From assembly GCF_030506325.1 (NCBI RefSeq), contig NZ_CP120683.1:5894501-5958500 (forward strand): DNA of 64,000 bases, given 5' to 3'. The notes under the pieces were generated by a model. It was given only the letters and a program-made list of their open reading frames with translations, ran no database searches and was not told where the DNA came from. Numbering within the stretch: position 1 is the first letter of the stretch; each line of letters begins with the position of its first letter. Below are positions 44,912 through 54,563 of the stretch, piece by piece. The translations under genes and the position numbers were made by a program. This stretch comes from Tunicatimonas pelagia (GTDB lineage Bacteria > Bacteroidota > Bacteroidia > Cytophagales > Cyclobacteriaceae).

Positions 44912-46399
44912 ATGAATATATATCAGGAAAAGCAGTATCGTGAGTCTCAGGTAGAAACCCGCCGTCACTTTCTGAAAAAATGTACATCAGGATTAGGCGG
45001 AGTAGCCCTAGCATCGTTATTCGGTTGTAATTTAGATAGTAATTCTACGACCCCGGCTTCCATTAATTCGCTGCCAACCAACCCGATGGCTCCAGGCTTT
45101 TCGCATTTTGCGGGTAAGGCCAAGCGAGTGATTTACATGCATATGGCCGGTTCGCCCTCTCAGCTCGAGCTATTTGACTATAAACCTGAGCTGGAGAAAC
45201 TGCACGCTAAAGACTGCCCACCTTCATTACTAGAAGGCAAACGCTTCGCGTTTATTGAGGGAGTGCCCAAGATGCTAGGTCCCCAAGCGAAATTCTATCA
45301 GCGAGGCGAAAGCGGGATGATGATCTCAGATCGCTTACCCCACTTGGCTACCGTAGCCGATGAGATTACAGTGGTTAAGTCGCTGCATACCGATGAATTT
45401 AACCATGCTCCGGCTCAACTTTTACTGCAAACCGGTAGTGCCCGGCTGGGGCGACCGAGTTTTGGTTCCTGGGTTACTTACGGGTTAGGCAGCGAAAATG
45501 AGAACCTACCCGGATTTATTGTGCTGGTTTCGGGGGGGAAGACCCCGAGTGCTGGTAAGAGTGTTTGGGGCAGTGGATTTTTGCCATCAATCTACCAAGG
45601 CGTACAATGTCGCTCGCAGGGCGATCCGGTACTCTACGTTTCTAATCCCGATGGCATGAACGGGGATTTGCGTCGGAAAACCCTAGACGCTATCAATCAT
45701 ATTAACCAGCAGGAGTATCAGGAAGTAGGCGACCCAGAAATTCTGACCCGAATTTCTCAGTACGAAATGGCCTATCGGATGCAAACCTCCGTGCCTGAGG
45801 TAATGAGCATTGCGGATGAGCCCGAATATATTCACCAAATGTACGGTACCGAACCCGGCAAAGCTTCGTTTGCTAACAATTGCCTACTGGCTCGCCGTCT
45901 AATTGAGCAAGGTGTTCGGTTTGTACAGCTTTTCGACTGGGGTTGGGATTCTCACGGCACTGGAGTGGATACTGCGCTAGAAGCGGGATTCAAAGATAAG
46001 TGTCGCTCGGTAGACCGTCCCATGACCGCCCTGCTCAAAGATTTAAAGCAGCGGGGGCTGCTAGACGAAACGCTAATAGTTTGGGGGGGAGAATTTGGTC
46101 GGACTCCCATGCAGGAAAACCGCAACGGTAAAGAGATGCCGTTTATGGGGCGTGATCACCATACCGAAGCCTTTTCTATGTGGATGGCCGGGGGCGGATT
46201 GAAAGGCGGTTATACCCACGGCGAAACCGACGAGATTGGCTACTACGCGACGAAAGACCGAGTGCATATCCACGATTTGCAAGCCACTATGCTACATCTG
46301 CTGGGTATGGATCATGAAAAGCTAACCTACCATTTTCAGGGTCGGGATTTCCGCCTTACTGATGTCCACGGTAAGGTAGTTCGTAAAATCTTAGCCTAG
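44912..46399 (+). CDS. DUF1501-family Tat-exported protein
   Basis: A 495-residue protein with a twin-arginine leader ([21 protein letters not shown]) and the DUF1501 fold, related to alkaline-phosphatase/sulfatase-like proteins: [24 protein letters not shown], a [11 protein letters not shown] segment, and [13 protein letters not shown] with [17 protein letters not shown] near the C-terminus, where conserved acids and histidines suggest metal binding. It is cotranscribed with the preceding cytochrome protein and probably works with it in the periplasm. The family has no characterised activity. Its 3' side runs straight into heptamer repeats. Confidence 0.92.
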   Translation: MNIYQEKQYRESQVETRRHFLKKCTSGLGGVALASLFGCNLDSNSTTPASINSLPTNPMAPGFSHFAGKAKRVIYMHMAGSPSQLELFDYKPELEKLHAKDCPPSLLEGKRFAFIEGVPKMLGPQAKFYQRGESGMMISDRLPHLATVADEITVVKSLHTDEFNHAPAQLLLQTGSARLGRPSFGSWVTYGLGSENENLPGFIVLVSGGKTPSAGKSVWGSGFLPSIYQGVQCRSQGDPVLYVSNPDGMNGDLRRKTLDAINHINQQEYQEVGDPEILTRISQYEMAYRMQTSVPEVMSIADEPEYIHQMYGTEPGKASFANNCLLARRLIEQGVRFVQLFDWGWDSHGTGVDTALEAGFKDKCRSVDRPMTALLKDLKQRGLLDETLIVWGGEFGRTPMQENRNGKEMPFMGRDHHTEAFSMWMAGGGLKGGYTHGETDEIGYYATKDRVHIHDLQATMLHLLGMDHEKLTYHFQGRDFRLTDVHGKVVRKILA

Positions 46400-46415
46400 A
46401 TTTTATGATGAGCAA

Positions 46416-46644
<229 letters not shown>

Positions 46645-46759
46645 TTAGCTATTGACTATTCGTAGAAAAACGGTAATTTAGACAGCTAATGAATAGCTCA
46701 AAATAAGGATTATTCGATCTTGAGCGAATACTTTACGATATACTACAACAACAAGCATT

Positions 46760-48196
46760 TTGGAAACTCCTGATATTGTTCTTTTCTTCGGCCGCTTTCA
46801 CCCCATTATTCTTCACTTGCCCATTGGCTTTTTAGTACTGGCATTTTTACTAGAATTGCTTTCTCGGATTGAACGCTTTAAAGCATACCGACCCGCAGTA
46901 GGCTTAGCTCTCTTTTTGGGTGCAGCTTCCGCACTAGTAGCGGTCATATTGGGATTAATGCTGGCTGAGGGCGGTGGCTACGGCGAAGAACTACTCGGCC
47001 TGCACAAGTGGCTAGGGATTGCTACGGTAGTGCTAGCCATAGTGGCGTATGTACTATATTTGCAACGCAATAAGCAGGGAAATCCAGCTTTGGATAAAGC
47101 CTACGTATCGGCTCTATCGGTAATGATACTGGTACTAATGGGAGCGGGGCACTACGGAGGTTCACTCACGCACGGTTCGGATTATCTTACGCAGTACATG
47201 CCCAACCCTCTGAGAAAGCTGGCTGGTCTACCTGAAAAGGAAAGTAAAGAAGAAAAGTTAATTACCAATCTGGAAGAGGCTGTCGTGTACACCGATATTA
47301 TTCATCCAATCTTGGATTCTCGTTGTGTTTCCTGTCATAACCCCGATAAGAAAAAAGGGGAGTTAATGATGCACACGGCGGATGCACTACTGGCCGGCGG
47401 TGAGAATGGCGATATTTTCGTGCCCGGCGACCCCGAAACCAGTGAGATGCTGGTTCGGGTTCATTTACCACTCGTTGATGAGTACCACATGCCGCCCGAT
47501 GGTAAATCGCAGTTGAGCGATGATCAAATTACGTTGCTGACTTGGTGGATAGAACAGGGGGCTTCTTTTGATAAGACTGTCGCCCAAATTGAGGTAAACG
47601 AAGAAACCCAACTAGTGCTAAACACGCTGCTTGACCCTAACGCCAACAAAACGGAGGTCGAGGTGCTGCTAGCTTCGGAAGTAACTCCTGCCGATGAGCA
47701 GTTAGTCAGCAATATTCAACAGCGCGGAGTGATGATTATGCCGTTGGCCGAAGAAGTGCATTGGCTGCAAGTGAATGTGCCTCGGTCGGCTTCGGCTGAC
47801 TCGCTCATGAGTGAACTAGGAAAAGCGGCTGAGCAAATTACTTGGCTAGATTTAGGCAATACCGCTACTACGGATGAAGCTCTTAACGCACTGCCACAGT
47901 TTAAGAACCTAACTCGCCTGCATCTGGAAAATACCCAAGTAACTGATGCCGGGCTTGCTTCTATCGCCGAGCTACCTTATCTGGAATATCTCAACCTTTA
48001 CGGCACCAAGGTTACCGATGAAGGTGTGCAGCAATTAGCCCAAATGAAGAATTTACGGCGGCTCTATCTGTGGCAAACTGAAGTGACTAAGCAAGGTGCT
48101 ACCCAATTGCAGGAGGCGAACCCTAGTTTGGAAATCAATCTGGGAGTTGAAGACTGGAATGCTGTAAAAGCCGACAGTGCCGTGGCTTTGCGCTAA
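46760..48196 (+). CDS. Membrane protein with DUF2231-like helices, PSCyt1 heme domain and leucine-rich repeats
   Basis: A 478-residue protein from a TTG start (no ATG occurs before the second helix). Four membrane helices (about 10-30, 42-66, 77-98, 108-128; HPIILHLPIGFLVLAFLLELL) are followed by a heme site CVSCH (about 192) in a planctomycete-cytochrome domain (KKKGELMMHTADALLAGGEN) and, at about 350-460, leucine-rich repeats (TWLDLGNTATTDEALNALP, LTRLHLENTQVTDAGLASIAEL, LEYLNLYGTKVTDEGVQQLAQM). The same heme-domain type occurs in the 42140 gene, so the three proteins probably belong to one respiratory-like oxidation module, with this one as membrane anchor. Confidence 0.85.
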   Translation: METPDIVLFFGRFHPIILHLPIGFLVLAFLLELLSRIERFKAYRPAVGLALFLGAASALVAVILGLMLAEGGGYGEELLGLHKWLGIATVVLAIVAYVLYLQRNKQGNPALDKAYVSALSVMILVLMGAGHYGGSLTHGSDYLTQYMPNPLRKLAGLPEKESKEEKLITNLEEAVVYTDIIHPILDSRCVSCHNPDKKKGELMMHTADALLAGGENGDIFVPGDPETSEMLVRVHLPLVDEYHMPPDGKSQLSDDQITLLTWWIEQGASFDKTVAQIEVNEETQLVLNTLLDPNANKTEVEVLLASEVTPADEQLVSNIQQRGVMIMPLAEEVHWLQVNVPRSASADSLMSELGKAAEQITWLDLGNTATTDEALNALPQFKNLTRLHLENTQVTDAGLASIAELPYLEYLNLYGTKVTDEGVQQLAQMKNLRRLYLWQTEVTKQGATQLQEANPSLEINLGVEDWNAVKADSAVALR

Positions 48197-48202
48197 GTAA
48201 AG

Positions 48203-48739
48203 ATGGAGTTCATTATCCGACAGGCGACGGTAGATGATATTCCATTATTGAATCAACTAGCTCAGTTTTCTATCCGCCAGCTCGGTGGCAAGTACTATTC
48301 TCCTCAGCAAGTAGAAAGCTCACTGAAGTACTTATTCGGTGTTGATACTCGGATAGTGCTCGATGGTACATATTATGCAGTTGAGGAAGCCGGTAAAGTT
48401 GTTGCCTGTGGCGGATGGAGTCGTCGCAAAACTCCCTTTGGTGGCGATCAGGCGAGTGATCAGCTCAACTTCGAGTTACGCAATCCAGCGGTTGACCCAG
48501 CCGTTATTCGCGCCTTTTACGTGCATCCCGATTGGGCTCGTCAAGGCATTGCTCGTCAGCTTCTTCATCACTGCGAAACCCAGGCTCTTCGTGATGGTTT
48601 TAATTGGTTTGAACTTACGGCTACCCTGAGTGGCTTTCCTTTCTATTCCCGCTACGGCTACCATGAAACTGGAAAGGTAGCCATGACGCTTCCTGATTCC
48701 GTCACTATCCCCGGAATGAAAATGGTGAAACATCCTTAG
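48203..48739 (+). CDS. GNAT-family N-acetyltransferase
   Basis: A 178-residue protein with the GNAT core: IRQATVDDIPLLNQLA at the start, IRAFYVHPDWARQGIARQLLHHCE (acetyl-CoA-binding motif A, Q/RxxGxA form at about 110-120) and a C-terminal ATLSGFPFYSRYGYHETG. It would transfer an acetyl group to an unknown amine. It starts six bases after the preceding gene and is likely cotranscribed, though a functional link is not evident. Confidence 0.88.
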   Translation: MEFIIRQATVDDIPLLNQLAQFSIRQLGGKYYSPQQVESSLKYLFGVDTRIVLDGTYYAVEEAGKVVACGGWSRRKTPFGGDQASDQLNFELRNPAVDPAVIRAFYVHPDWARQGIARQLLHHCETQALRDGFNWFELTATLSGFPFYSRYGYHETGKVAMTLPDSVTIPGMKMVKHP

Positions 48740-48978
48740 TTCCAGATACTATTTCACGGAACTTTCTGGCGTAGCTGGAGCTCATTTGAGCTAGCTTGCT
48801 AAGCTGTTTTTAAAAAGTACGGCTACTTTCATCCCCGTGCGCCCGTAATTTCCTGAGCACAATAATTTAGCTCAAAATCTGTTTAATACTCACTACCATA
48901 GTTTCTAATCGATTTTAACCAGAGGCTATCTCACGCTTATTGCTTCATTTTTCTGGTTTCACCTAAACCTATTGTTTT

Positions 48979-50055
48979 TTGAACACAGCAGTAAGCAAGT
49001 CTTCCAACCACCGCGATCACTCATTAGATTTTTTACGATTCTTTGGGGTGTTAATCATCATTTATGCTCATACTCATCCGCCGGAGTGGATCGATCAGAT
49101 TCGTAATTTTGGCACGCCTTTACTCATTGTAGCGTCAGCAGCCACCTACGCTTACATTTATCGTTCTCGAGAGTTAAAAGTGGTTGCATTTCTAGAAAAA
49201 CGGATGTACCGCTTGCTAATTCCAGCTTGGACGTTTCTTACTTTCTTTTTTGGTAGTCTCTTGATTGTTTCCATTGTTCTTGACCGTCCTTATCCTTTCA
49301 ATACCTCGACAATAGTTGAGTCGTACTTACTGTACCGAGGGATTGGATACGTCTGGATTTTTAAGGTATATCTCTACCTGGCTTTTCTCACTCCTCTGCT
49401 TCTTGCTTACACCCGAATTGTAAAGAACGATTTGCTTTACTACGGGTCACTAGTGTTGTTCTTTACCATCTACAGCATAGCTAGCCAGTATTTTGAGAAT
49501 ACCATGTCCGAACGCAGTTTTGATATTTTTGCTGATTATGTGCTAACCATTTTTCCCTATCTGGCATTGTATGGCTACGGCATGAGACTACACGAACTAA
49601 AAAGGTCGACCGTAGGTTGGGTTGCTCTGTTGTCCGGAATTATTTGTGCTGGAATAGCAATTTATCTTTACCAACGAACCGGAGCGTGGGTTCCTACCCA
49701 AGAGTATAAATACCCTCCGCAGTTATACTATCTGTCTTACGCCCTCATGTGGGTGAACATATTGTACTTGGTGGCGTACTCCCCTTTGATAAAAAGCATT
49801 CCGCCGAAAATTATTCAGTGGCTTTCCGAGAATTCGCTCTGGATTTACCTTTGGCACATCTGTGCAGTGTATGGCTTGGAAAGGGTGATGGAATACGATA
49901 AATCTATCCCCGTTACGGTGATAAGGTTCTTTTTAATTCTAGCGATTTCTATCGGTTTAGTACTGATTCAAAATCAGATAACCAAGCGAGTAGAACTACT
50001 ACACGTATTGCTGCACGGAAGCCGACGAATACAAAAAATGAAGAAGGTCGCCTAG
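48979..50055 (+). CDS. Acyltransferase-3 family membrane protein
   Basis: A 358-residue polytopic protein with about ten helices. The N-terminus (SLDFLRFFGVLIIIYAHTHP) holds the conserved FLR...H pattern in which the histidine is part of the acyltransferase-3 active region, and the end carries WLSENSLWIYLWHICAVYGLER. Members acylate sugars of surface polysaccharides or peptidoglycan, or act without acyl transfer in some cases. The start is TTG 48979. It is followed by the GntR operon but has 105 bases of spacing, and the operon has its own promoter. Confidence 0.8.
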   Translation: MNTAVSKSSNHRDHSLDFLRFFGVLIIIYAHTHPPEWIDQIRNFGTPLLIVASAATYAYIYRSRELKVVAFLEKRMYRLLIPAWTFLTFFFGSLLIVSIVLDRPYPFNTSTIVESYLLYRGIGYVWIFKVYLYLAFLTPLLLAYTRIVKNDLLYYGSLVLFFTIYSIASQYFENTMSERSFDIFADYVLTIFPYLALYGYGMRLHELKRSTVGWVALLSGIICAGIAIYLYQRTGAWVPTQEYKYPPQLYYLSYALMWVNILYLVAYSPLIKSIPPKIIQWLSENSLWIYLWHICAVYGLERVMEYDKSIPVTVIRFFLILAISIGLVLIQNQITKRVELLHVLLHGSRRIQKMKKVA

Positions 50056-50110
50056 AAGAGGTCGCCTAACATTGACTTGGAAATATCGAGGGTTAAGCTT
50101 TGAAAATTTC

Positions 50111-50142
50111 ACTTGTATATACAAGTTGTATTCTTACCTTTG
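50111..50142 (+). promoter_or_regulatory. Promoter with overlapping GntR-type operator
   Basis: TTG (50113-50115), 19 bases, then TACCTTTG (50135-50142) match the Bacteroidota consensus. The TTG lies within the perfect 16-base palindrome ACTTGTATATACAAGT (50111-50126), a good operator for the HutC-type GntR regulator encoded 19 bases downstream. Binding here would block the polymerase, so autorepression with release by a sugar-phosphate ligand is the likely mode. Confidence 0.75.
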
Positions 50143-50160
50143 TAGCTGTAATTTTCTGTT

Positions 50161-50874
50161 ATGAAACTTCCGCGCTATAAACAACTTCACCAAAAGCTTA
50201 AGAATGACATTCTCTCTGGGCATTATACTGAGGGTAGTTTACTTCCTTCGGAGAATACGTTGAGCGCTGAGCATAAAATTACCCGGGTGATGGTTCGTCA
50301 GGCATTAAGTGCGCTGGAGCAGGAAGGCTACATTGCCCGTCGGCAAGGAAAAGGTAGCATCGTTTGCGCCCAGCAACCCGCACTAGGATTATTATCCTTT
50401 CGGGGATTTTCTGAGGTAGTAGGAGAAACTGAGCATCAACCCAAATCAATATTTTTACAAAAGCCTATCCTGAGTGATTGGGATTCTGATTTCTTTTTCA
50501 ATGTGTCGGCAGAGGAGGAAGAGGCGGGTTGTATTATGATAGGTCGCTTACGCCAGGTTGATTCACAACCAGTAATGTTGGAATACACTTATCTGCCTAA
50601 TATTGGTATACCTAGTTTTACCGATAAAAAGTGGGTGCAGAACTCACTATTCCGTACGCTGTACCATCATTATCAAATAGAGATTACCAACGTAGATCAG
50701 CGCATCTGGGCAATCTCTGCCGAATCAGATGTTTCTGGATTTTTAGGCATTGCTGTTGGTTCACCCATCCTTCATATTCAACGACAGTACGGTACTAATC
50801 GCCCCGACTATTTTGTGTACAGCTCACTCTACTGCAATACTGACCACTACGCCATCGGCACCATCATAAAATAA
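50161..50874 (+). CDS. GntR-family regulator with UTRA ligand domain (HutC subfamily)
   Basis: A 237-residue regulator. The winged helix is at about 1-70 (YKQLHQKLKNDILSGHYTEGSLLPSE and MVRQALSALEQEGYIARRQGKGS). The UTRA domain follows (about 85-235) with the EYTYLPN motif in the middle. Members respond to sugar phosphates, amino acids or histidine intermediates. Its own promoter holds a palindromic operator, and five catabolic genes follow on the same strand with short gaps, so it is the likely local repressor of the cluster. Confidence 0.92.
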   Translation: MKLPRYKQLHQKLKNDILSGHYTEGSLLPSENTLSAEHKITRVMVRQALSALEQEGYIARRQGKGSIVCAQQPALGLLSFRGFSEVVGETEHQPKSIFLQKPILSDWDSDFFFNVSAEEEEAGCIMIGRLRQVDSQPVMLEYTYLPNIGIPSFTDKKWVQNSLFRTLYHHYQIEITNVDQRIWAISAESDVSGFLGIAVGSPILHIQRQYGTNRPDYFVYSSLYCNTDHYAIGTIIK

Positions 50875-50915
50875 ATTTATACACACTATTAATTTCCTCT
50901 TTCAACTAACAAGAT

Positions 50916-51677
50916 ATGGATAAGATTACCGAACTCGCCAAAATGATTGACCACTCGCTGTTGCACCCCACCATGACGGATCAGGACTTAGTGGAGGGTT
51001 GCGAGCTAGCTAAAAAGTACAATGCTGCTTCCGTCTGTATCAAGCCTTACGCTGTACCAATGGCAGTAAAATTACTACAAGGTTCTGATGTAGCCGTAGG
51101 AACTGTGGTGGGTTTTCCGCAGGGAAGCTCAACCACTGAAATTAAGGTTCAAGAAACGAAGCAAGCTTGCCGAGCGGGAGCTACCGAAATTGATATGGTT
51201 GTAAATATCGGAAAAGTTCTAAGCGAAGACTGGGAGTACGTAACTGATGAAATAAAAGCAATCACGGACGAATCCCATAAACACGGGGCTATCGTGAAAG
51301 TGATTTTTGAGAATGACTTTCTGGATAACAATCAGCATAAAATTAAGCTCTGTGAGATTTGCAGTGAGCTAAACGCTGATTTTGTAAAGACCTCTACTGG
51401 TTATGGCTTCGTAAAGGGCAGCGATGGAAAATACTCTTATCAAGGAGCTACCCATCTTGATCTCAAGCTAATGCGAGAACACAGTGCTCCTCAAGTACAA
51501 GTGAAGGCCGCCGGGGGCGTTCGCACGCTAGATGATTTGTTGAAAGTAAAAGAATTAGGCGTGACCCGCATCGGAGCCACGGCTACCGCCACCATTCTGA
51601 ACGAAGCCCAAAAACGCTTTGGTGATGGCAGCGTGGCTGTAGAAGAAAACACCAAAGAAGATCCTAGCGGGTATTAG
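50916..51677 (+). CDS. deoC: Deoxyribose-phosphate aldolase (DeoC family)
   Basis: A 253-residue class I aldolase. The Schiff-base lysine is Lys158 in VKTSTGYGF; the assisting lysine is Lys197 in VKAAGGVRT; the proton-relay aspartate is Asp93 in EIDMVVNIG. These positions match DeoC, which cleaves 2-deoxyribose 5-phosphate to glyceraldehyde 3-phosphate and acetaldehyde. In this operon, with a kinase, a dehydrogenase and an isomerase but no nucleoside phosphorylase, the enzyme may act on another 2-deoxy or 1-carbon-differing sugar phosphate. No frame or sequence oddities. Confidence 0.93.
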   Translation: MDKITELAKMIDHSLLHPTMTDQDLVEGCELAKKYNAASVCIKPYAVPMAVKLLQGSDVAVGTVVGFPQGSSTTEIKVQETKQACRAGATEIDMVVNIGKVLSEDWEYVTDEIKAITDESHKHGAIVKVIFENDFLDNNQHKIKLCEICSELNADFVKTSTGYGFVKGSDGKYSYQGATHLDLKLMREHSAPQVQVKAAGGVRTLDDLLKVKELGVTRIGATATATILNEAQKRFGDGSVAVEENTKEDPSGY

Positions 51678-51701
51678 TCTTTCTGTACAACAACTTAACC
51701 G

Positions 51702-52823
51702 ATGGATTTACCTGCAAGGCTAGATAATCTAATCAGTCGTCTGGAAACTTTTGAGCCAACCCTGGATGACATACCAGTGTTCATCGGGTTAGACGGCTAC
51801 ATTGATAAGATTCAGAAAGTGGTGCAGGCACAGGATGGGCAGTCGCGCTCGTACTATCCAACAATCAATACTTTTGCCGAGCGTATTGAGCGGGCAGCAG
51901 GATTAAGTGCTCAACTAGAACTGGTTTCTCAGGAGGTAAAGCTAGGCGGTAATGCGCCCATCATGGCACACGCGCTGGCTTCTCTGGGAGTTTCAAATTA
52001 TTGTCTGGGTAACTTCGGCTCTCCAGCAATTGATCCTCTGTTTGAGCAAATCCATTCGCAGAGCAAGCTGATTTCGCTAGGCGTACCTGCCGAGACTAAC
52101 GCTTTAGAGTTTGACGACGGTAAGCTCATCTTGTCCGAAGTAAGTCCTTTTCAGGCGATTGACTGGAATTTTGTGAAGGAAACAGTCGGCATGGCTAATC
52201 TGGCGCAATACTGTAATTCAGCCAAGTTTATCGCGCTGGTAGACTGGTGTAATCTGCCGTTAGCTACGGATGTATGGCGAGGTATCAGTCAGGAGCTTAT
52301 TCCTCAGTTGAGGAATTCTCCTCGTCATTTCTTTTTTGATTTGGCTGACCCTACTAAAAAGTCACAGGCCGCTATTGAGGAGGTGCTGGAAGTGATCGGT
52401 AGCTTTGGCAAATACGGAACGGTTACGCTCGGACTGAATGAAAATGAGGCTCGCCGACTAGCCCAAGCTATTGAAACTCAAACCGGAAAAACGACTGGTG
52501 GTGAGCTAACCGAGATTTGTTTATTCATCTATGAGCACACGAATTTGACAAATTTGTTGGTACATCCGCTAAACCGTTCTATTATTGTAAGTCCCCAGGG
52601 TATTCAGGCAATTCCCGGGCAAGTGGTCGCCAAACCACGCATTTCTACGGGTGGTGGCGATAATCTGAACGCTGGATTTTGCTTTGGACAATTAGCCGGA
52701 TATTCGCTGGAAGACTCGGCTTTGCTGGGGATGGCTACTTCCGGGGCTTACGTGCAAAACGGCAAAAGCCCTAGCCGCTCAGAATTAATTTTTTATCTAC
52801 AAAACTGGAAAAACAACCTATGA
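51702..52823 (+). CDS. PfkB/ribokinase-like sugar kinase (divergent)
   Basis: A 373-residue protein of the ribokinase fold, longer than the usual 300-330. An N-terminal GLDGYIDKIQKVV and GGNAPIMAHALASLG replace the typical GG substrate motif, and the C-terminal anion-hole motif is STGGGDNLNAGFCFG with the catalytic-base aspartate at about residue 320. ADP-dependent or other fold relatives are possible. The product presumably phosphorylates the open or cyclic sugar derivative that the aldolase then cleaves. It is 24 bases from deoC and overlaps the next gene by 4. Confidence 0.78.
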   Translation: MDLPARLDNLISRLETFEPTLDDIPVFIGLDGYIDKIQKVVQAQDGQSRSYYPTINTFAERIERAAGLSAQLELVSQEVKLGGNAPIMAHALASLGVSNYCLGNFGSPAIDPLFEQIHSQSKLISLGVPAETNALEFDDGKLILSEVSPFQAIDWNFVKETVGMANLAQYCNSAKFIALVDWCNLPLATDVWRGISQELIPQLRNSPRHFFFDLADPTKKSQAAIEEVLEVIGSFGKYGTVTLGLNENEARRLAQAIETQTGKTTGGELTEICLFIYEHTNLTNLLVHPLNRSIIVSPQGIQAIPGQVVAKPRISTGGGDNLNAGFCFGQLAGYSLEDSALLGMATSGAYVQNGKSPSRSELIFYLQNWKNNL

Positions 52824-53965
52824 AAACCTTACAAATTGGCGTAGCCGGACTTGGCTTTATCGGGCCCGCCCACATCGAGGCTCTTCGTCGAATTCCCAAT
52901 CTGCACGTAGCAGCCATTAGCGACATGAACGAAGAGATTGCTCAGGAAAAAGCCGATCAATTGGGCGTTGATGCTGCTTACGGCAGTTACGAAGAACTGT
53001 TAGCGCACGAAGGTCTGGACTGTATTCATATCTGTACACCCAATCATTTGCACTACCCGATGGCGAAAGCGGCTTTAGAAGCAGGTATCAACGTAGTTTG
53101 TGAGAAGCCGCTCTCTATGACCATTGCCGAAGCCGAAGAGCTGGTAGAACTGGCAGAGAAAACCGGATTGGTGAATGCGGTTCACTTCAACATTCGTTAC
53201 TATCCGCTGGTACGACAGATGAAAGCCATGCGGGAGAATGGTGATCTGGGAGATATTTACTCCGTGATCGGTACCTATCTGCAAGATTGGCTATTCTACG
53301 CTACCGATTACAACTGGCGACTGGAGCCTCAGTATTCGGGCGATTCTCGCGCTATTGCAGATATCGGATCTCACCTGATGGATTTGATTGAGCATGTAAC
53401 CGGCTTACAGATTAAGGAAGTAATGGCTGATTTCTCTACGGTACATCCTACCAGGAAAAAGCCCTTAAAACCTGTAGAAACTTATTCAGGCAAGATGCTC
53501 AAGCCGGAAGATTACGCCGATGTACCCATTGAAACCGAAGACTTTGCTACCGTACTGCTTCGCTTCAGTAACGGCAATAAGGGAACGCTAACGGTTAGTC
53601 AAGTCTCAGCCGGACGTAAGAATCGTATAAATGTAGAAATTGCCGGATCGAAGAAAACCGTTGCTTGGTGCTCGGAGTCACCTAATGAAATTTGGATCGG
53701 TGAACGCGATGTGCCTAACGGTCAACTGTTACGTGATCCCGCTTTAGTAGACGGAGCTGCTTCCAAGTTGATCTCTTTCCCTGGTGGTCACAACGAAGGG
53801 TTCCCCGATACGTCTAAGCAATTGTTCAAACAAGTATACGGAGCTATCCGCGACGGCAAGCACGAAACGGGTTTGTACCCAACTTTTGCCGACGGATTAC
53901 GAGAGCTCTATCTAGGCGAAGCCATCGTAGAAAGTAACAAGAAACAGGCTTGGGTAACGATCTAG
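52820..53965 (+). CDS. Gfo/Idh/MocA-family NAD(P)-dependent oxidoreductase
   Basis: A 381-residue dehydrogenase. The Rossmann motif is GVAGLGFIGPAHIEAL, the conserved CEKPLSMT carries the EKP catalytic lysine (about residue 96), and GDSRAIADIGSHLMDL supplies the Asp/His pair (about 178-184). Members oxidise a sugar, sugar acid or inositol hydroxyl group to a ketone. ATG overlaps the kinase stop (ATGA), so expression is coupled. Together with the TIM-barrel isomerase two genes later it gives the dehydrogenase/isomerase pair typical of inositol-like or rare-sugar catabolism. Confidence 0.92.
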   Translation: MKTLQIGVAGLGFIGPAHIEALRRIPNLHVAAISDMNEEIAQEKADQLGVDAAYGSYEELLAHEGLDCIHICTPNHLHYPMAKAALEAGINVVCEKPLSMTIAEAEELVELAEKTGLVNAVHFNIRYYPLVRQMKAMRENGDLGDIYSVIGTYLQDWLFYATDYNWRLEPQYSGDSRAIADIGSHLMDLIEHVTGLQIKEVMADFSTVHPTRKKPLKPVETYSGKMLKPEDYADVPIETEDFATVLLRFSNGNKGTLTVSQVSAGRKNRINVEIAGSKKTVAWCSESPNEIWIGERDVPNGQLLRDPALVDGAASKLISFPGGHNEGFPDTSKQLFKQVYGAIRDGKHETGLYPTFADGLRELYLGEAIVESNKKQAWVTI

Positions 53966-53978
53966 CATGTAATCGTAG

Positions 53979-54476
53979 ATGCAATCCATTGATCTTATAC
54001 GAGATAATTTAGAGAAGAGTACTAGTCGGGTGCTGGTGCGTATTGAAGATATGAGTAACTATGGTACAGTGTTTCCGACACCGAATGGAGGATGTCACAC
54101 TCTCTGGGTACTCGGACACTTAGCATATATTGAGGCACTGGTTATTAGGGTATTTATGCTCGCTGAACCCAATCCTTTGCAAGACTGGAAAGAAATATTT
54201 GATGGGACAGAAGTAGCTGGTGATATTAATCAATATCCTTCGTTTAATTTCGTTTTGACCAGATGCCGCGAGATGCGTCAATCAACTATGAGCTTACTTG
54301 ATTCGCTCACCGAAAACGATCTTGATAAGAAAAGTCAGAACGCACCCGAGGGCTTCGAGGATATGTTTGGTACCTATCGTCATTGTTTTCAGTTTGCCGC
54401 TGATCACTGGTACATTCACCGTGGTCAATTGGCTGATGCACGCCGTGCCGCCCGGCTAGAACGAATGTGGTTCTGA
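53979..54476 (+). CDS. DinB-family protein within the sugar operon
   Basis: A 165-residue DinB four-helix protein. Metal-binding histidines are in HTLWVLGHLAYIEALV and ADHWYIHRGQLADARRA. It is the third DinB protein in the window and the only one placed in an operon with catabolic enzymes, 13 bases after the dehydrogenase gene. A possible thiol-dependent isomerase or transferase step in the pathway is inference from the family, not from sequence. Confidence 0.82.
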   Translation: MQSIDLIRDNLEKSTSRVLVRIEDMSNYGTVFPTPNGGCHTLWVLGHLAYIEALVIRVFMLAEPNPLQDWKEIFDGTEVAGDINQYPSFNFVLTRCREMRQSTMSLLDSLTENDLDKKSQNAPEGFEDMFGTYRHCFQFAADHWYIHRGQLADARRAARLERMWF

Positions 54477-54563
54477 ACTCATAACTACAGGTCGTGCGGA
54501 ATACAATAGAAACTTGAAAATTATTGAACACCCGCTATTCTACCAACATCAAACCATCCCATC

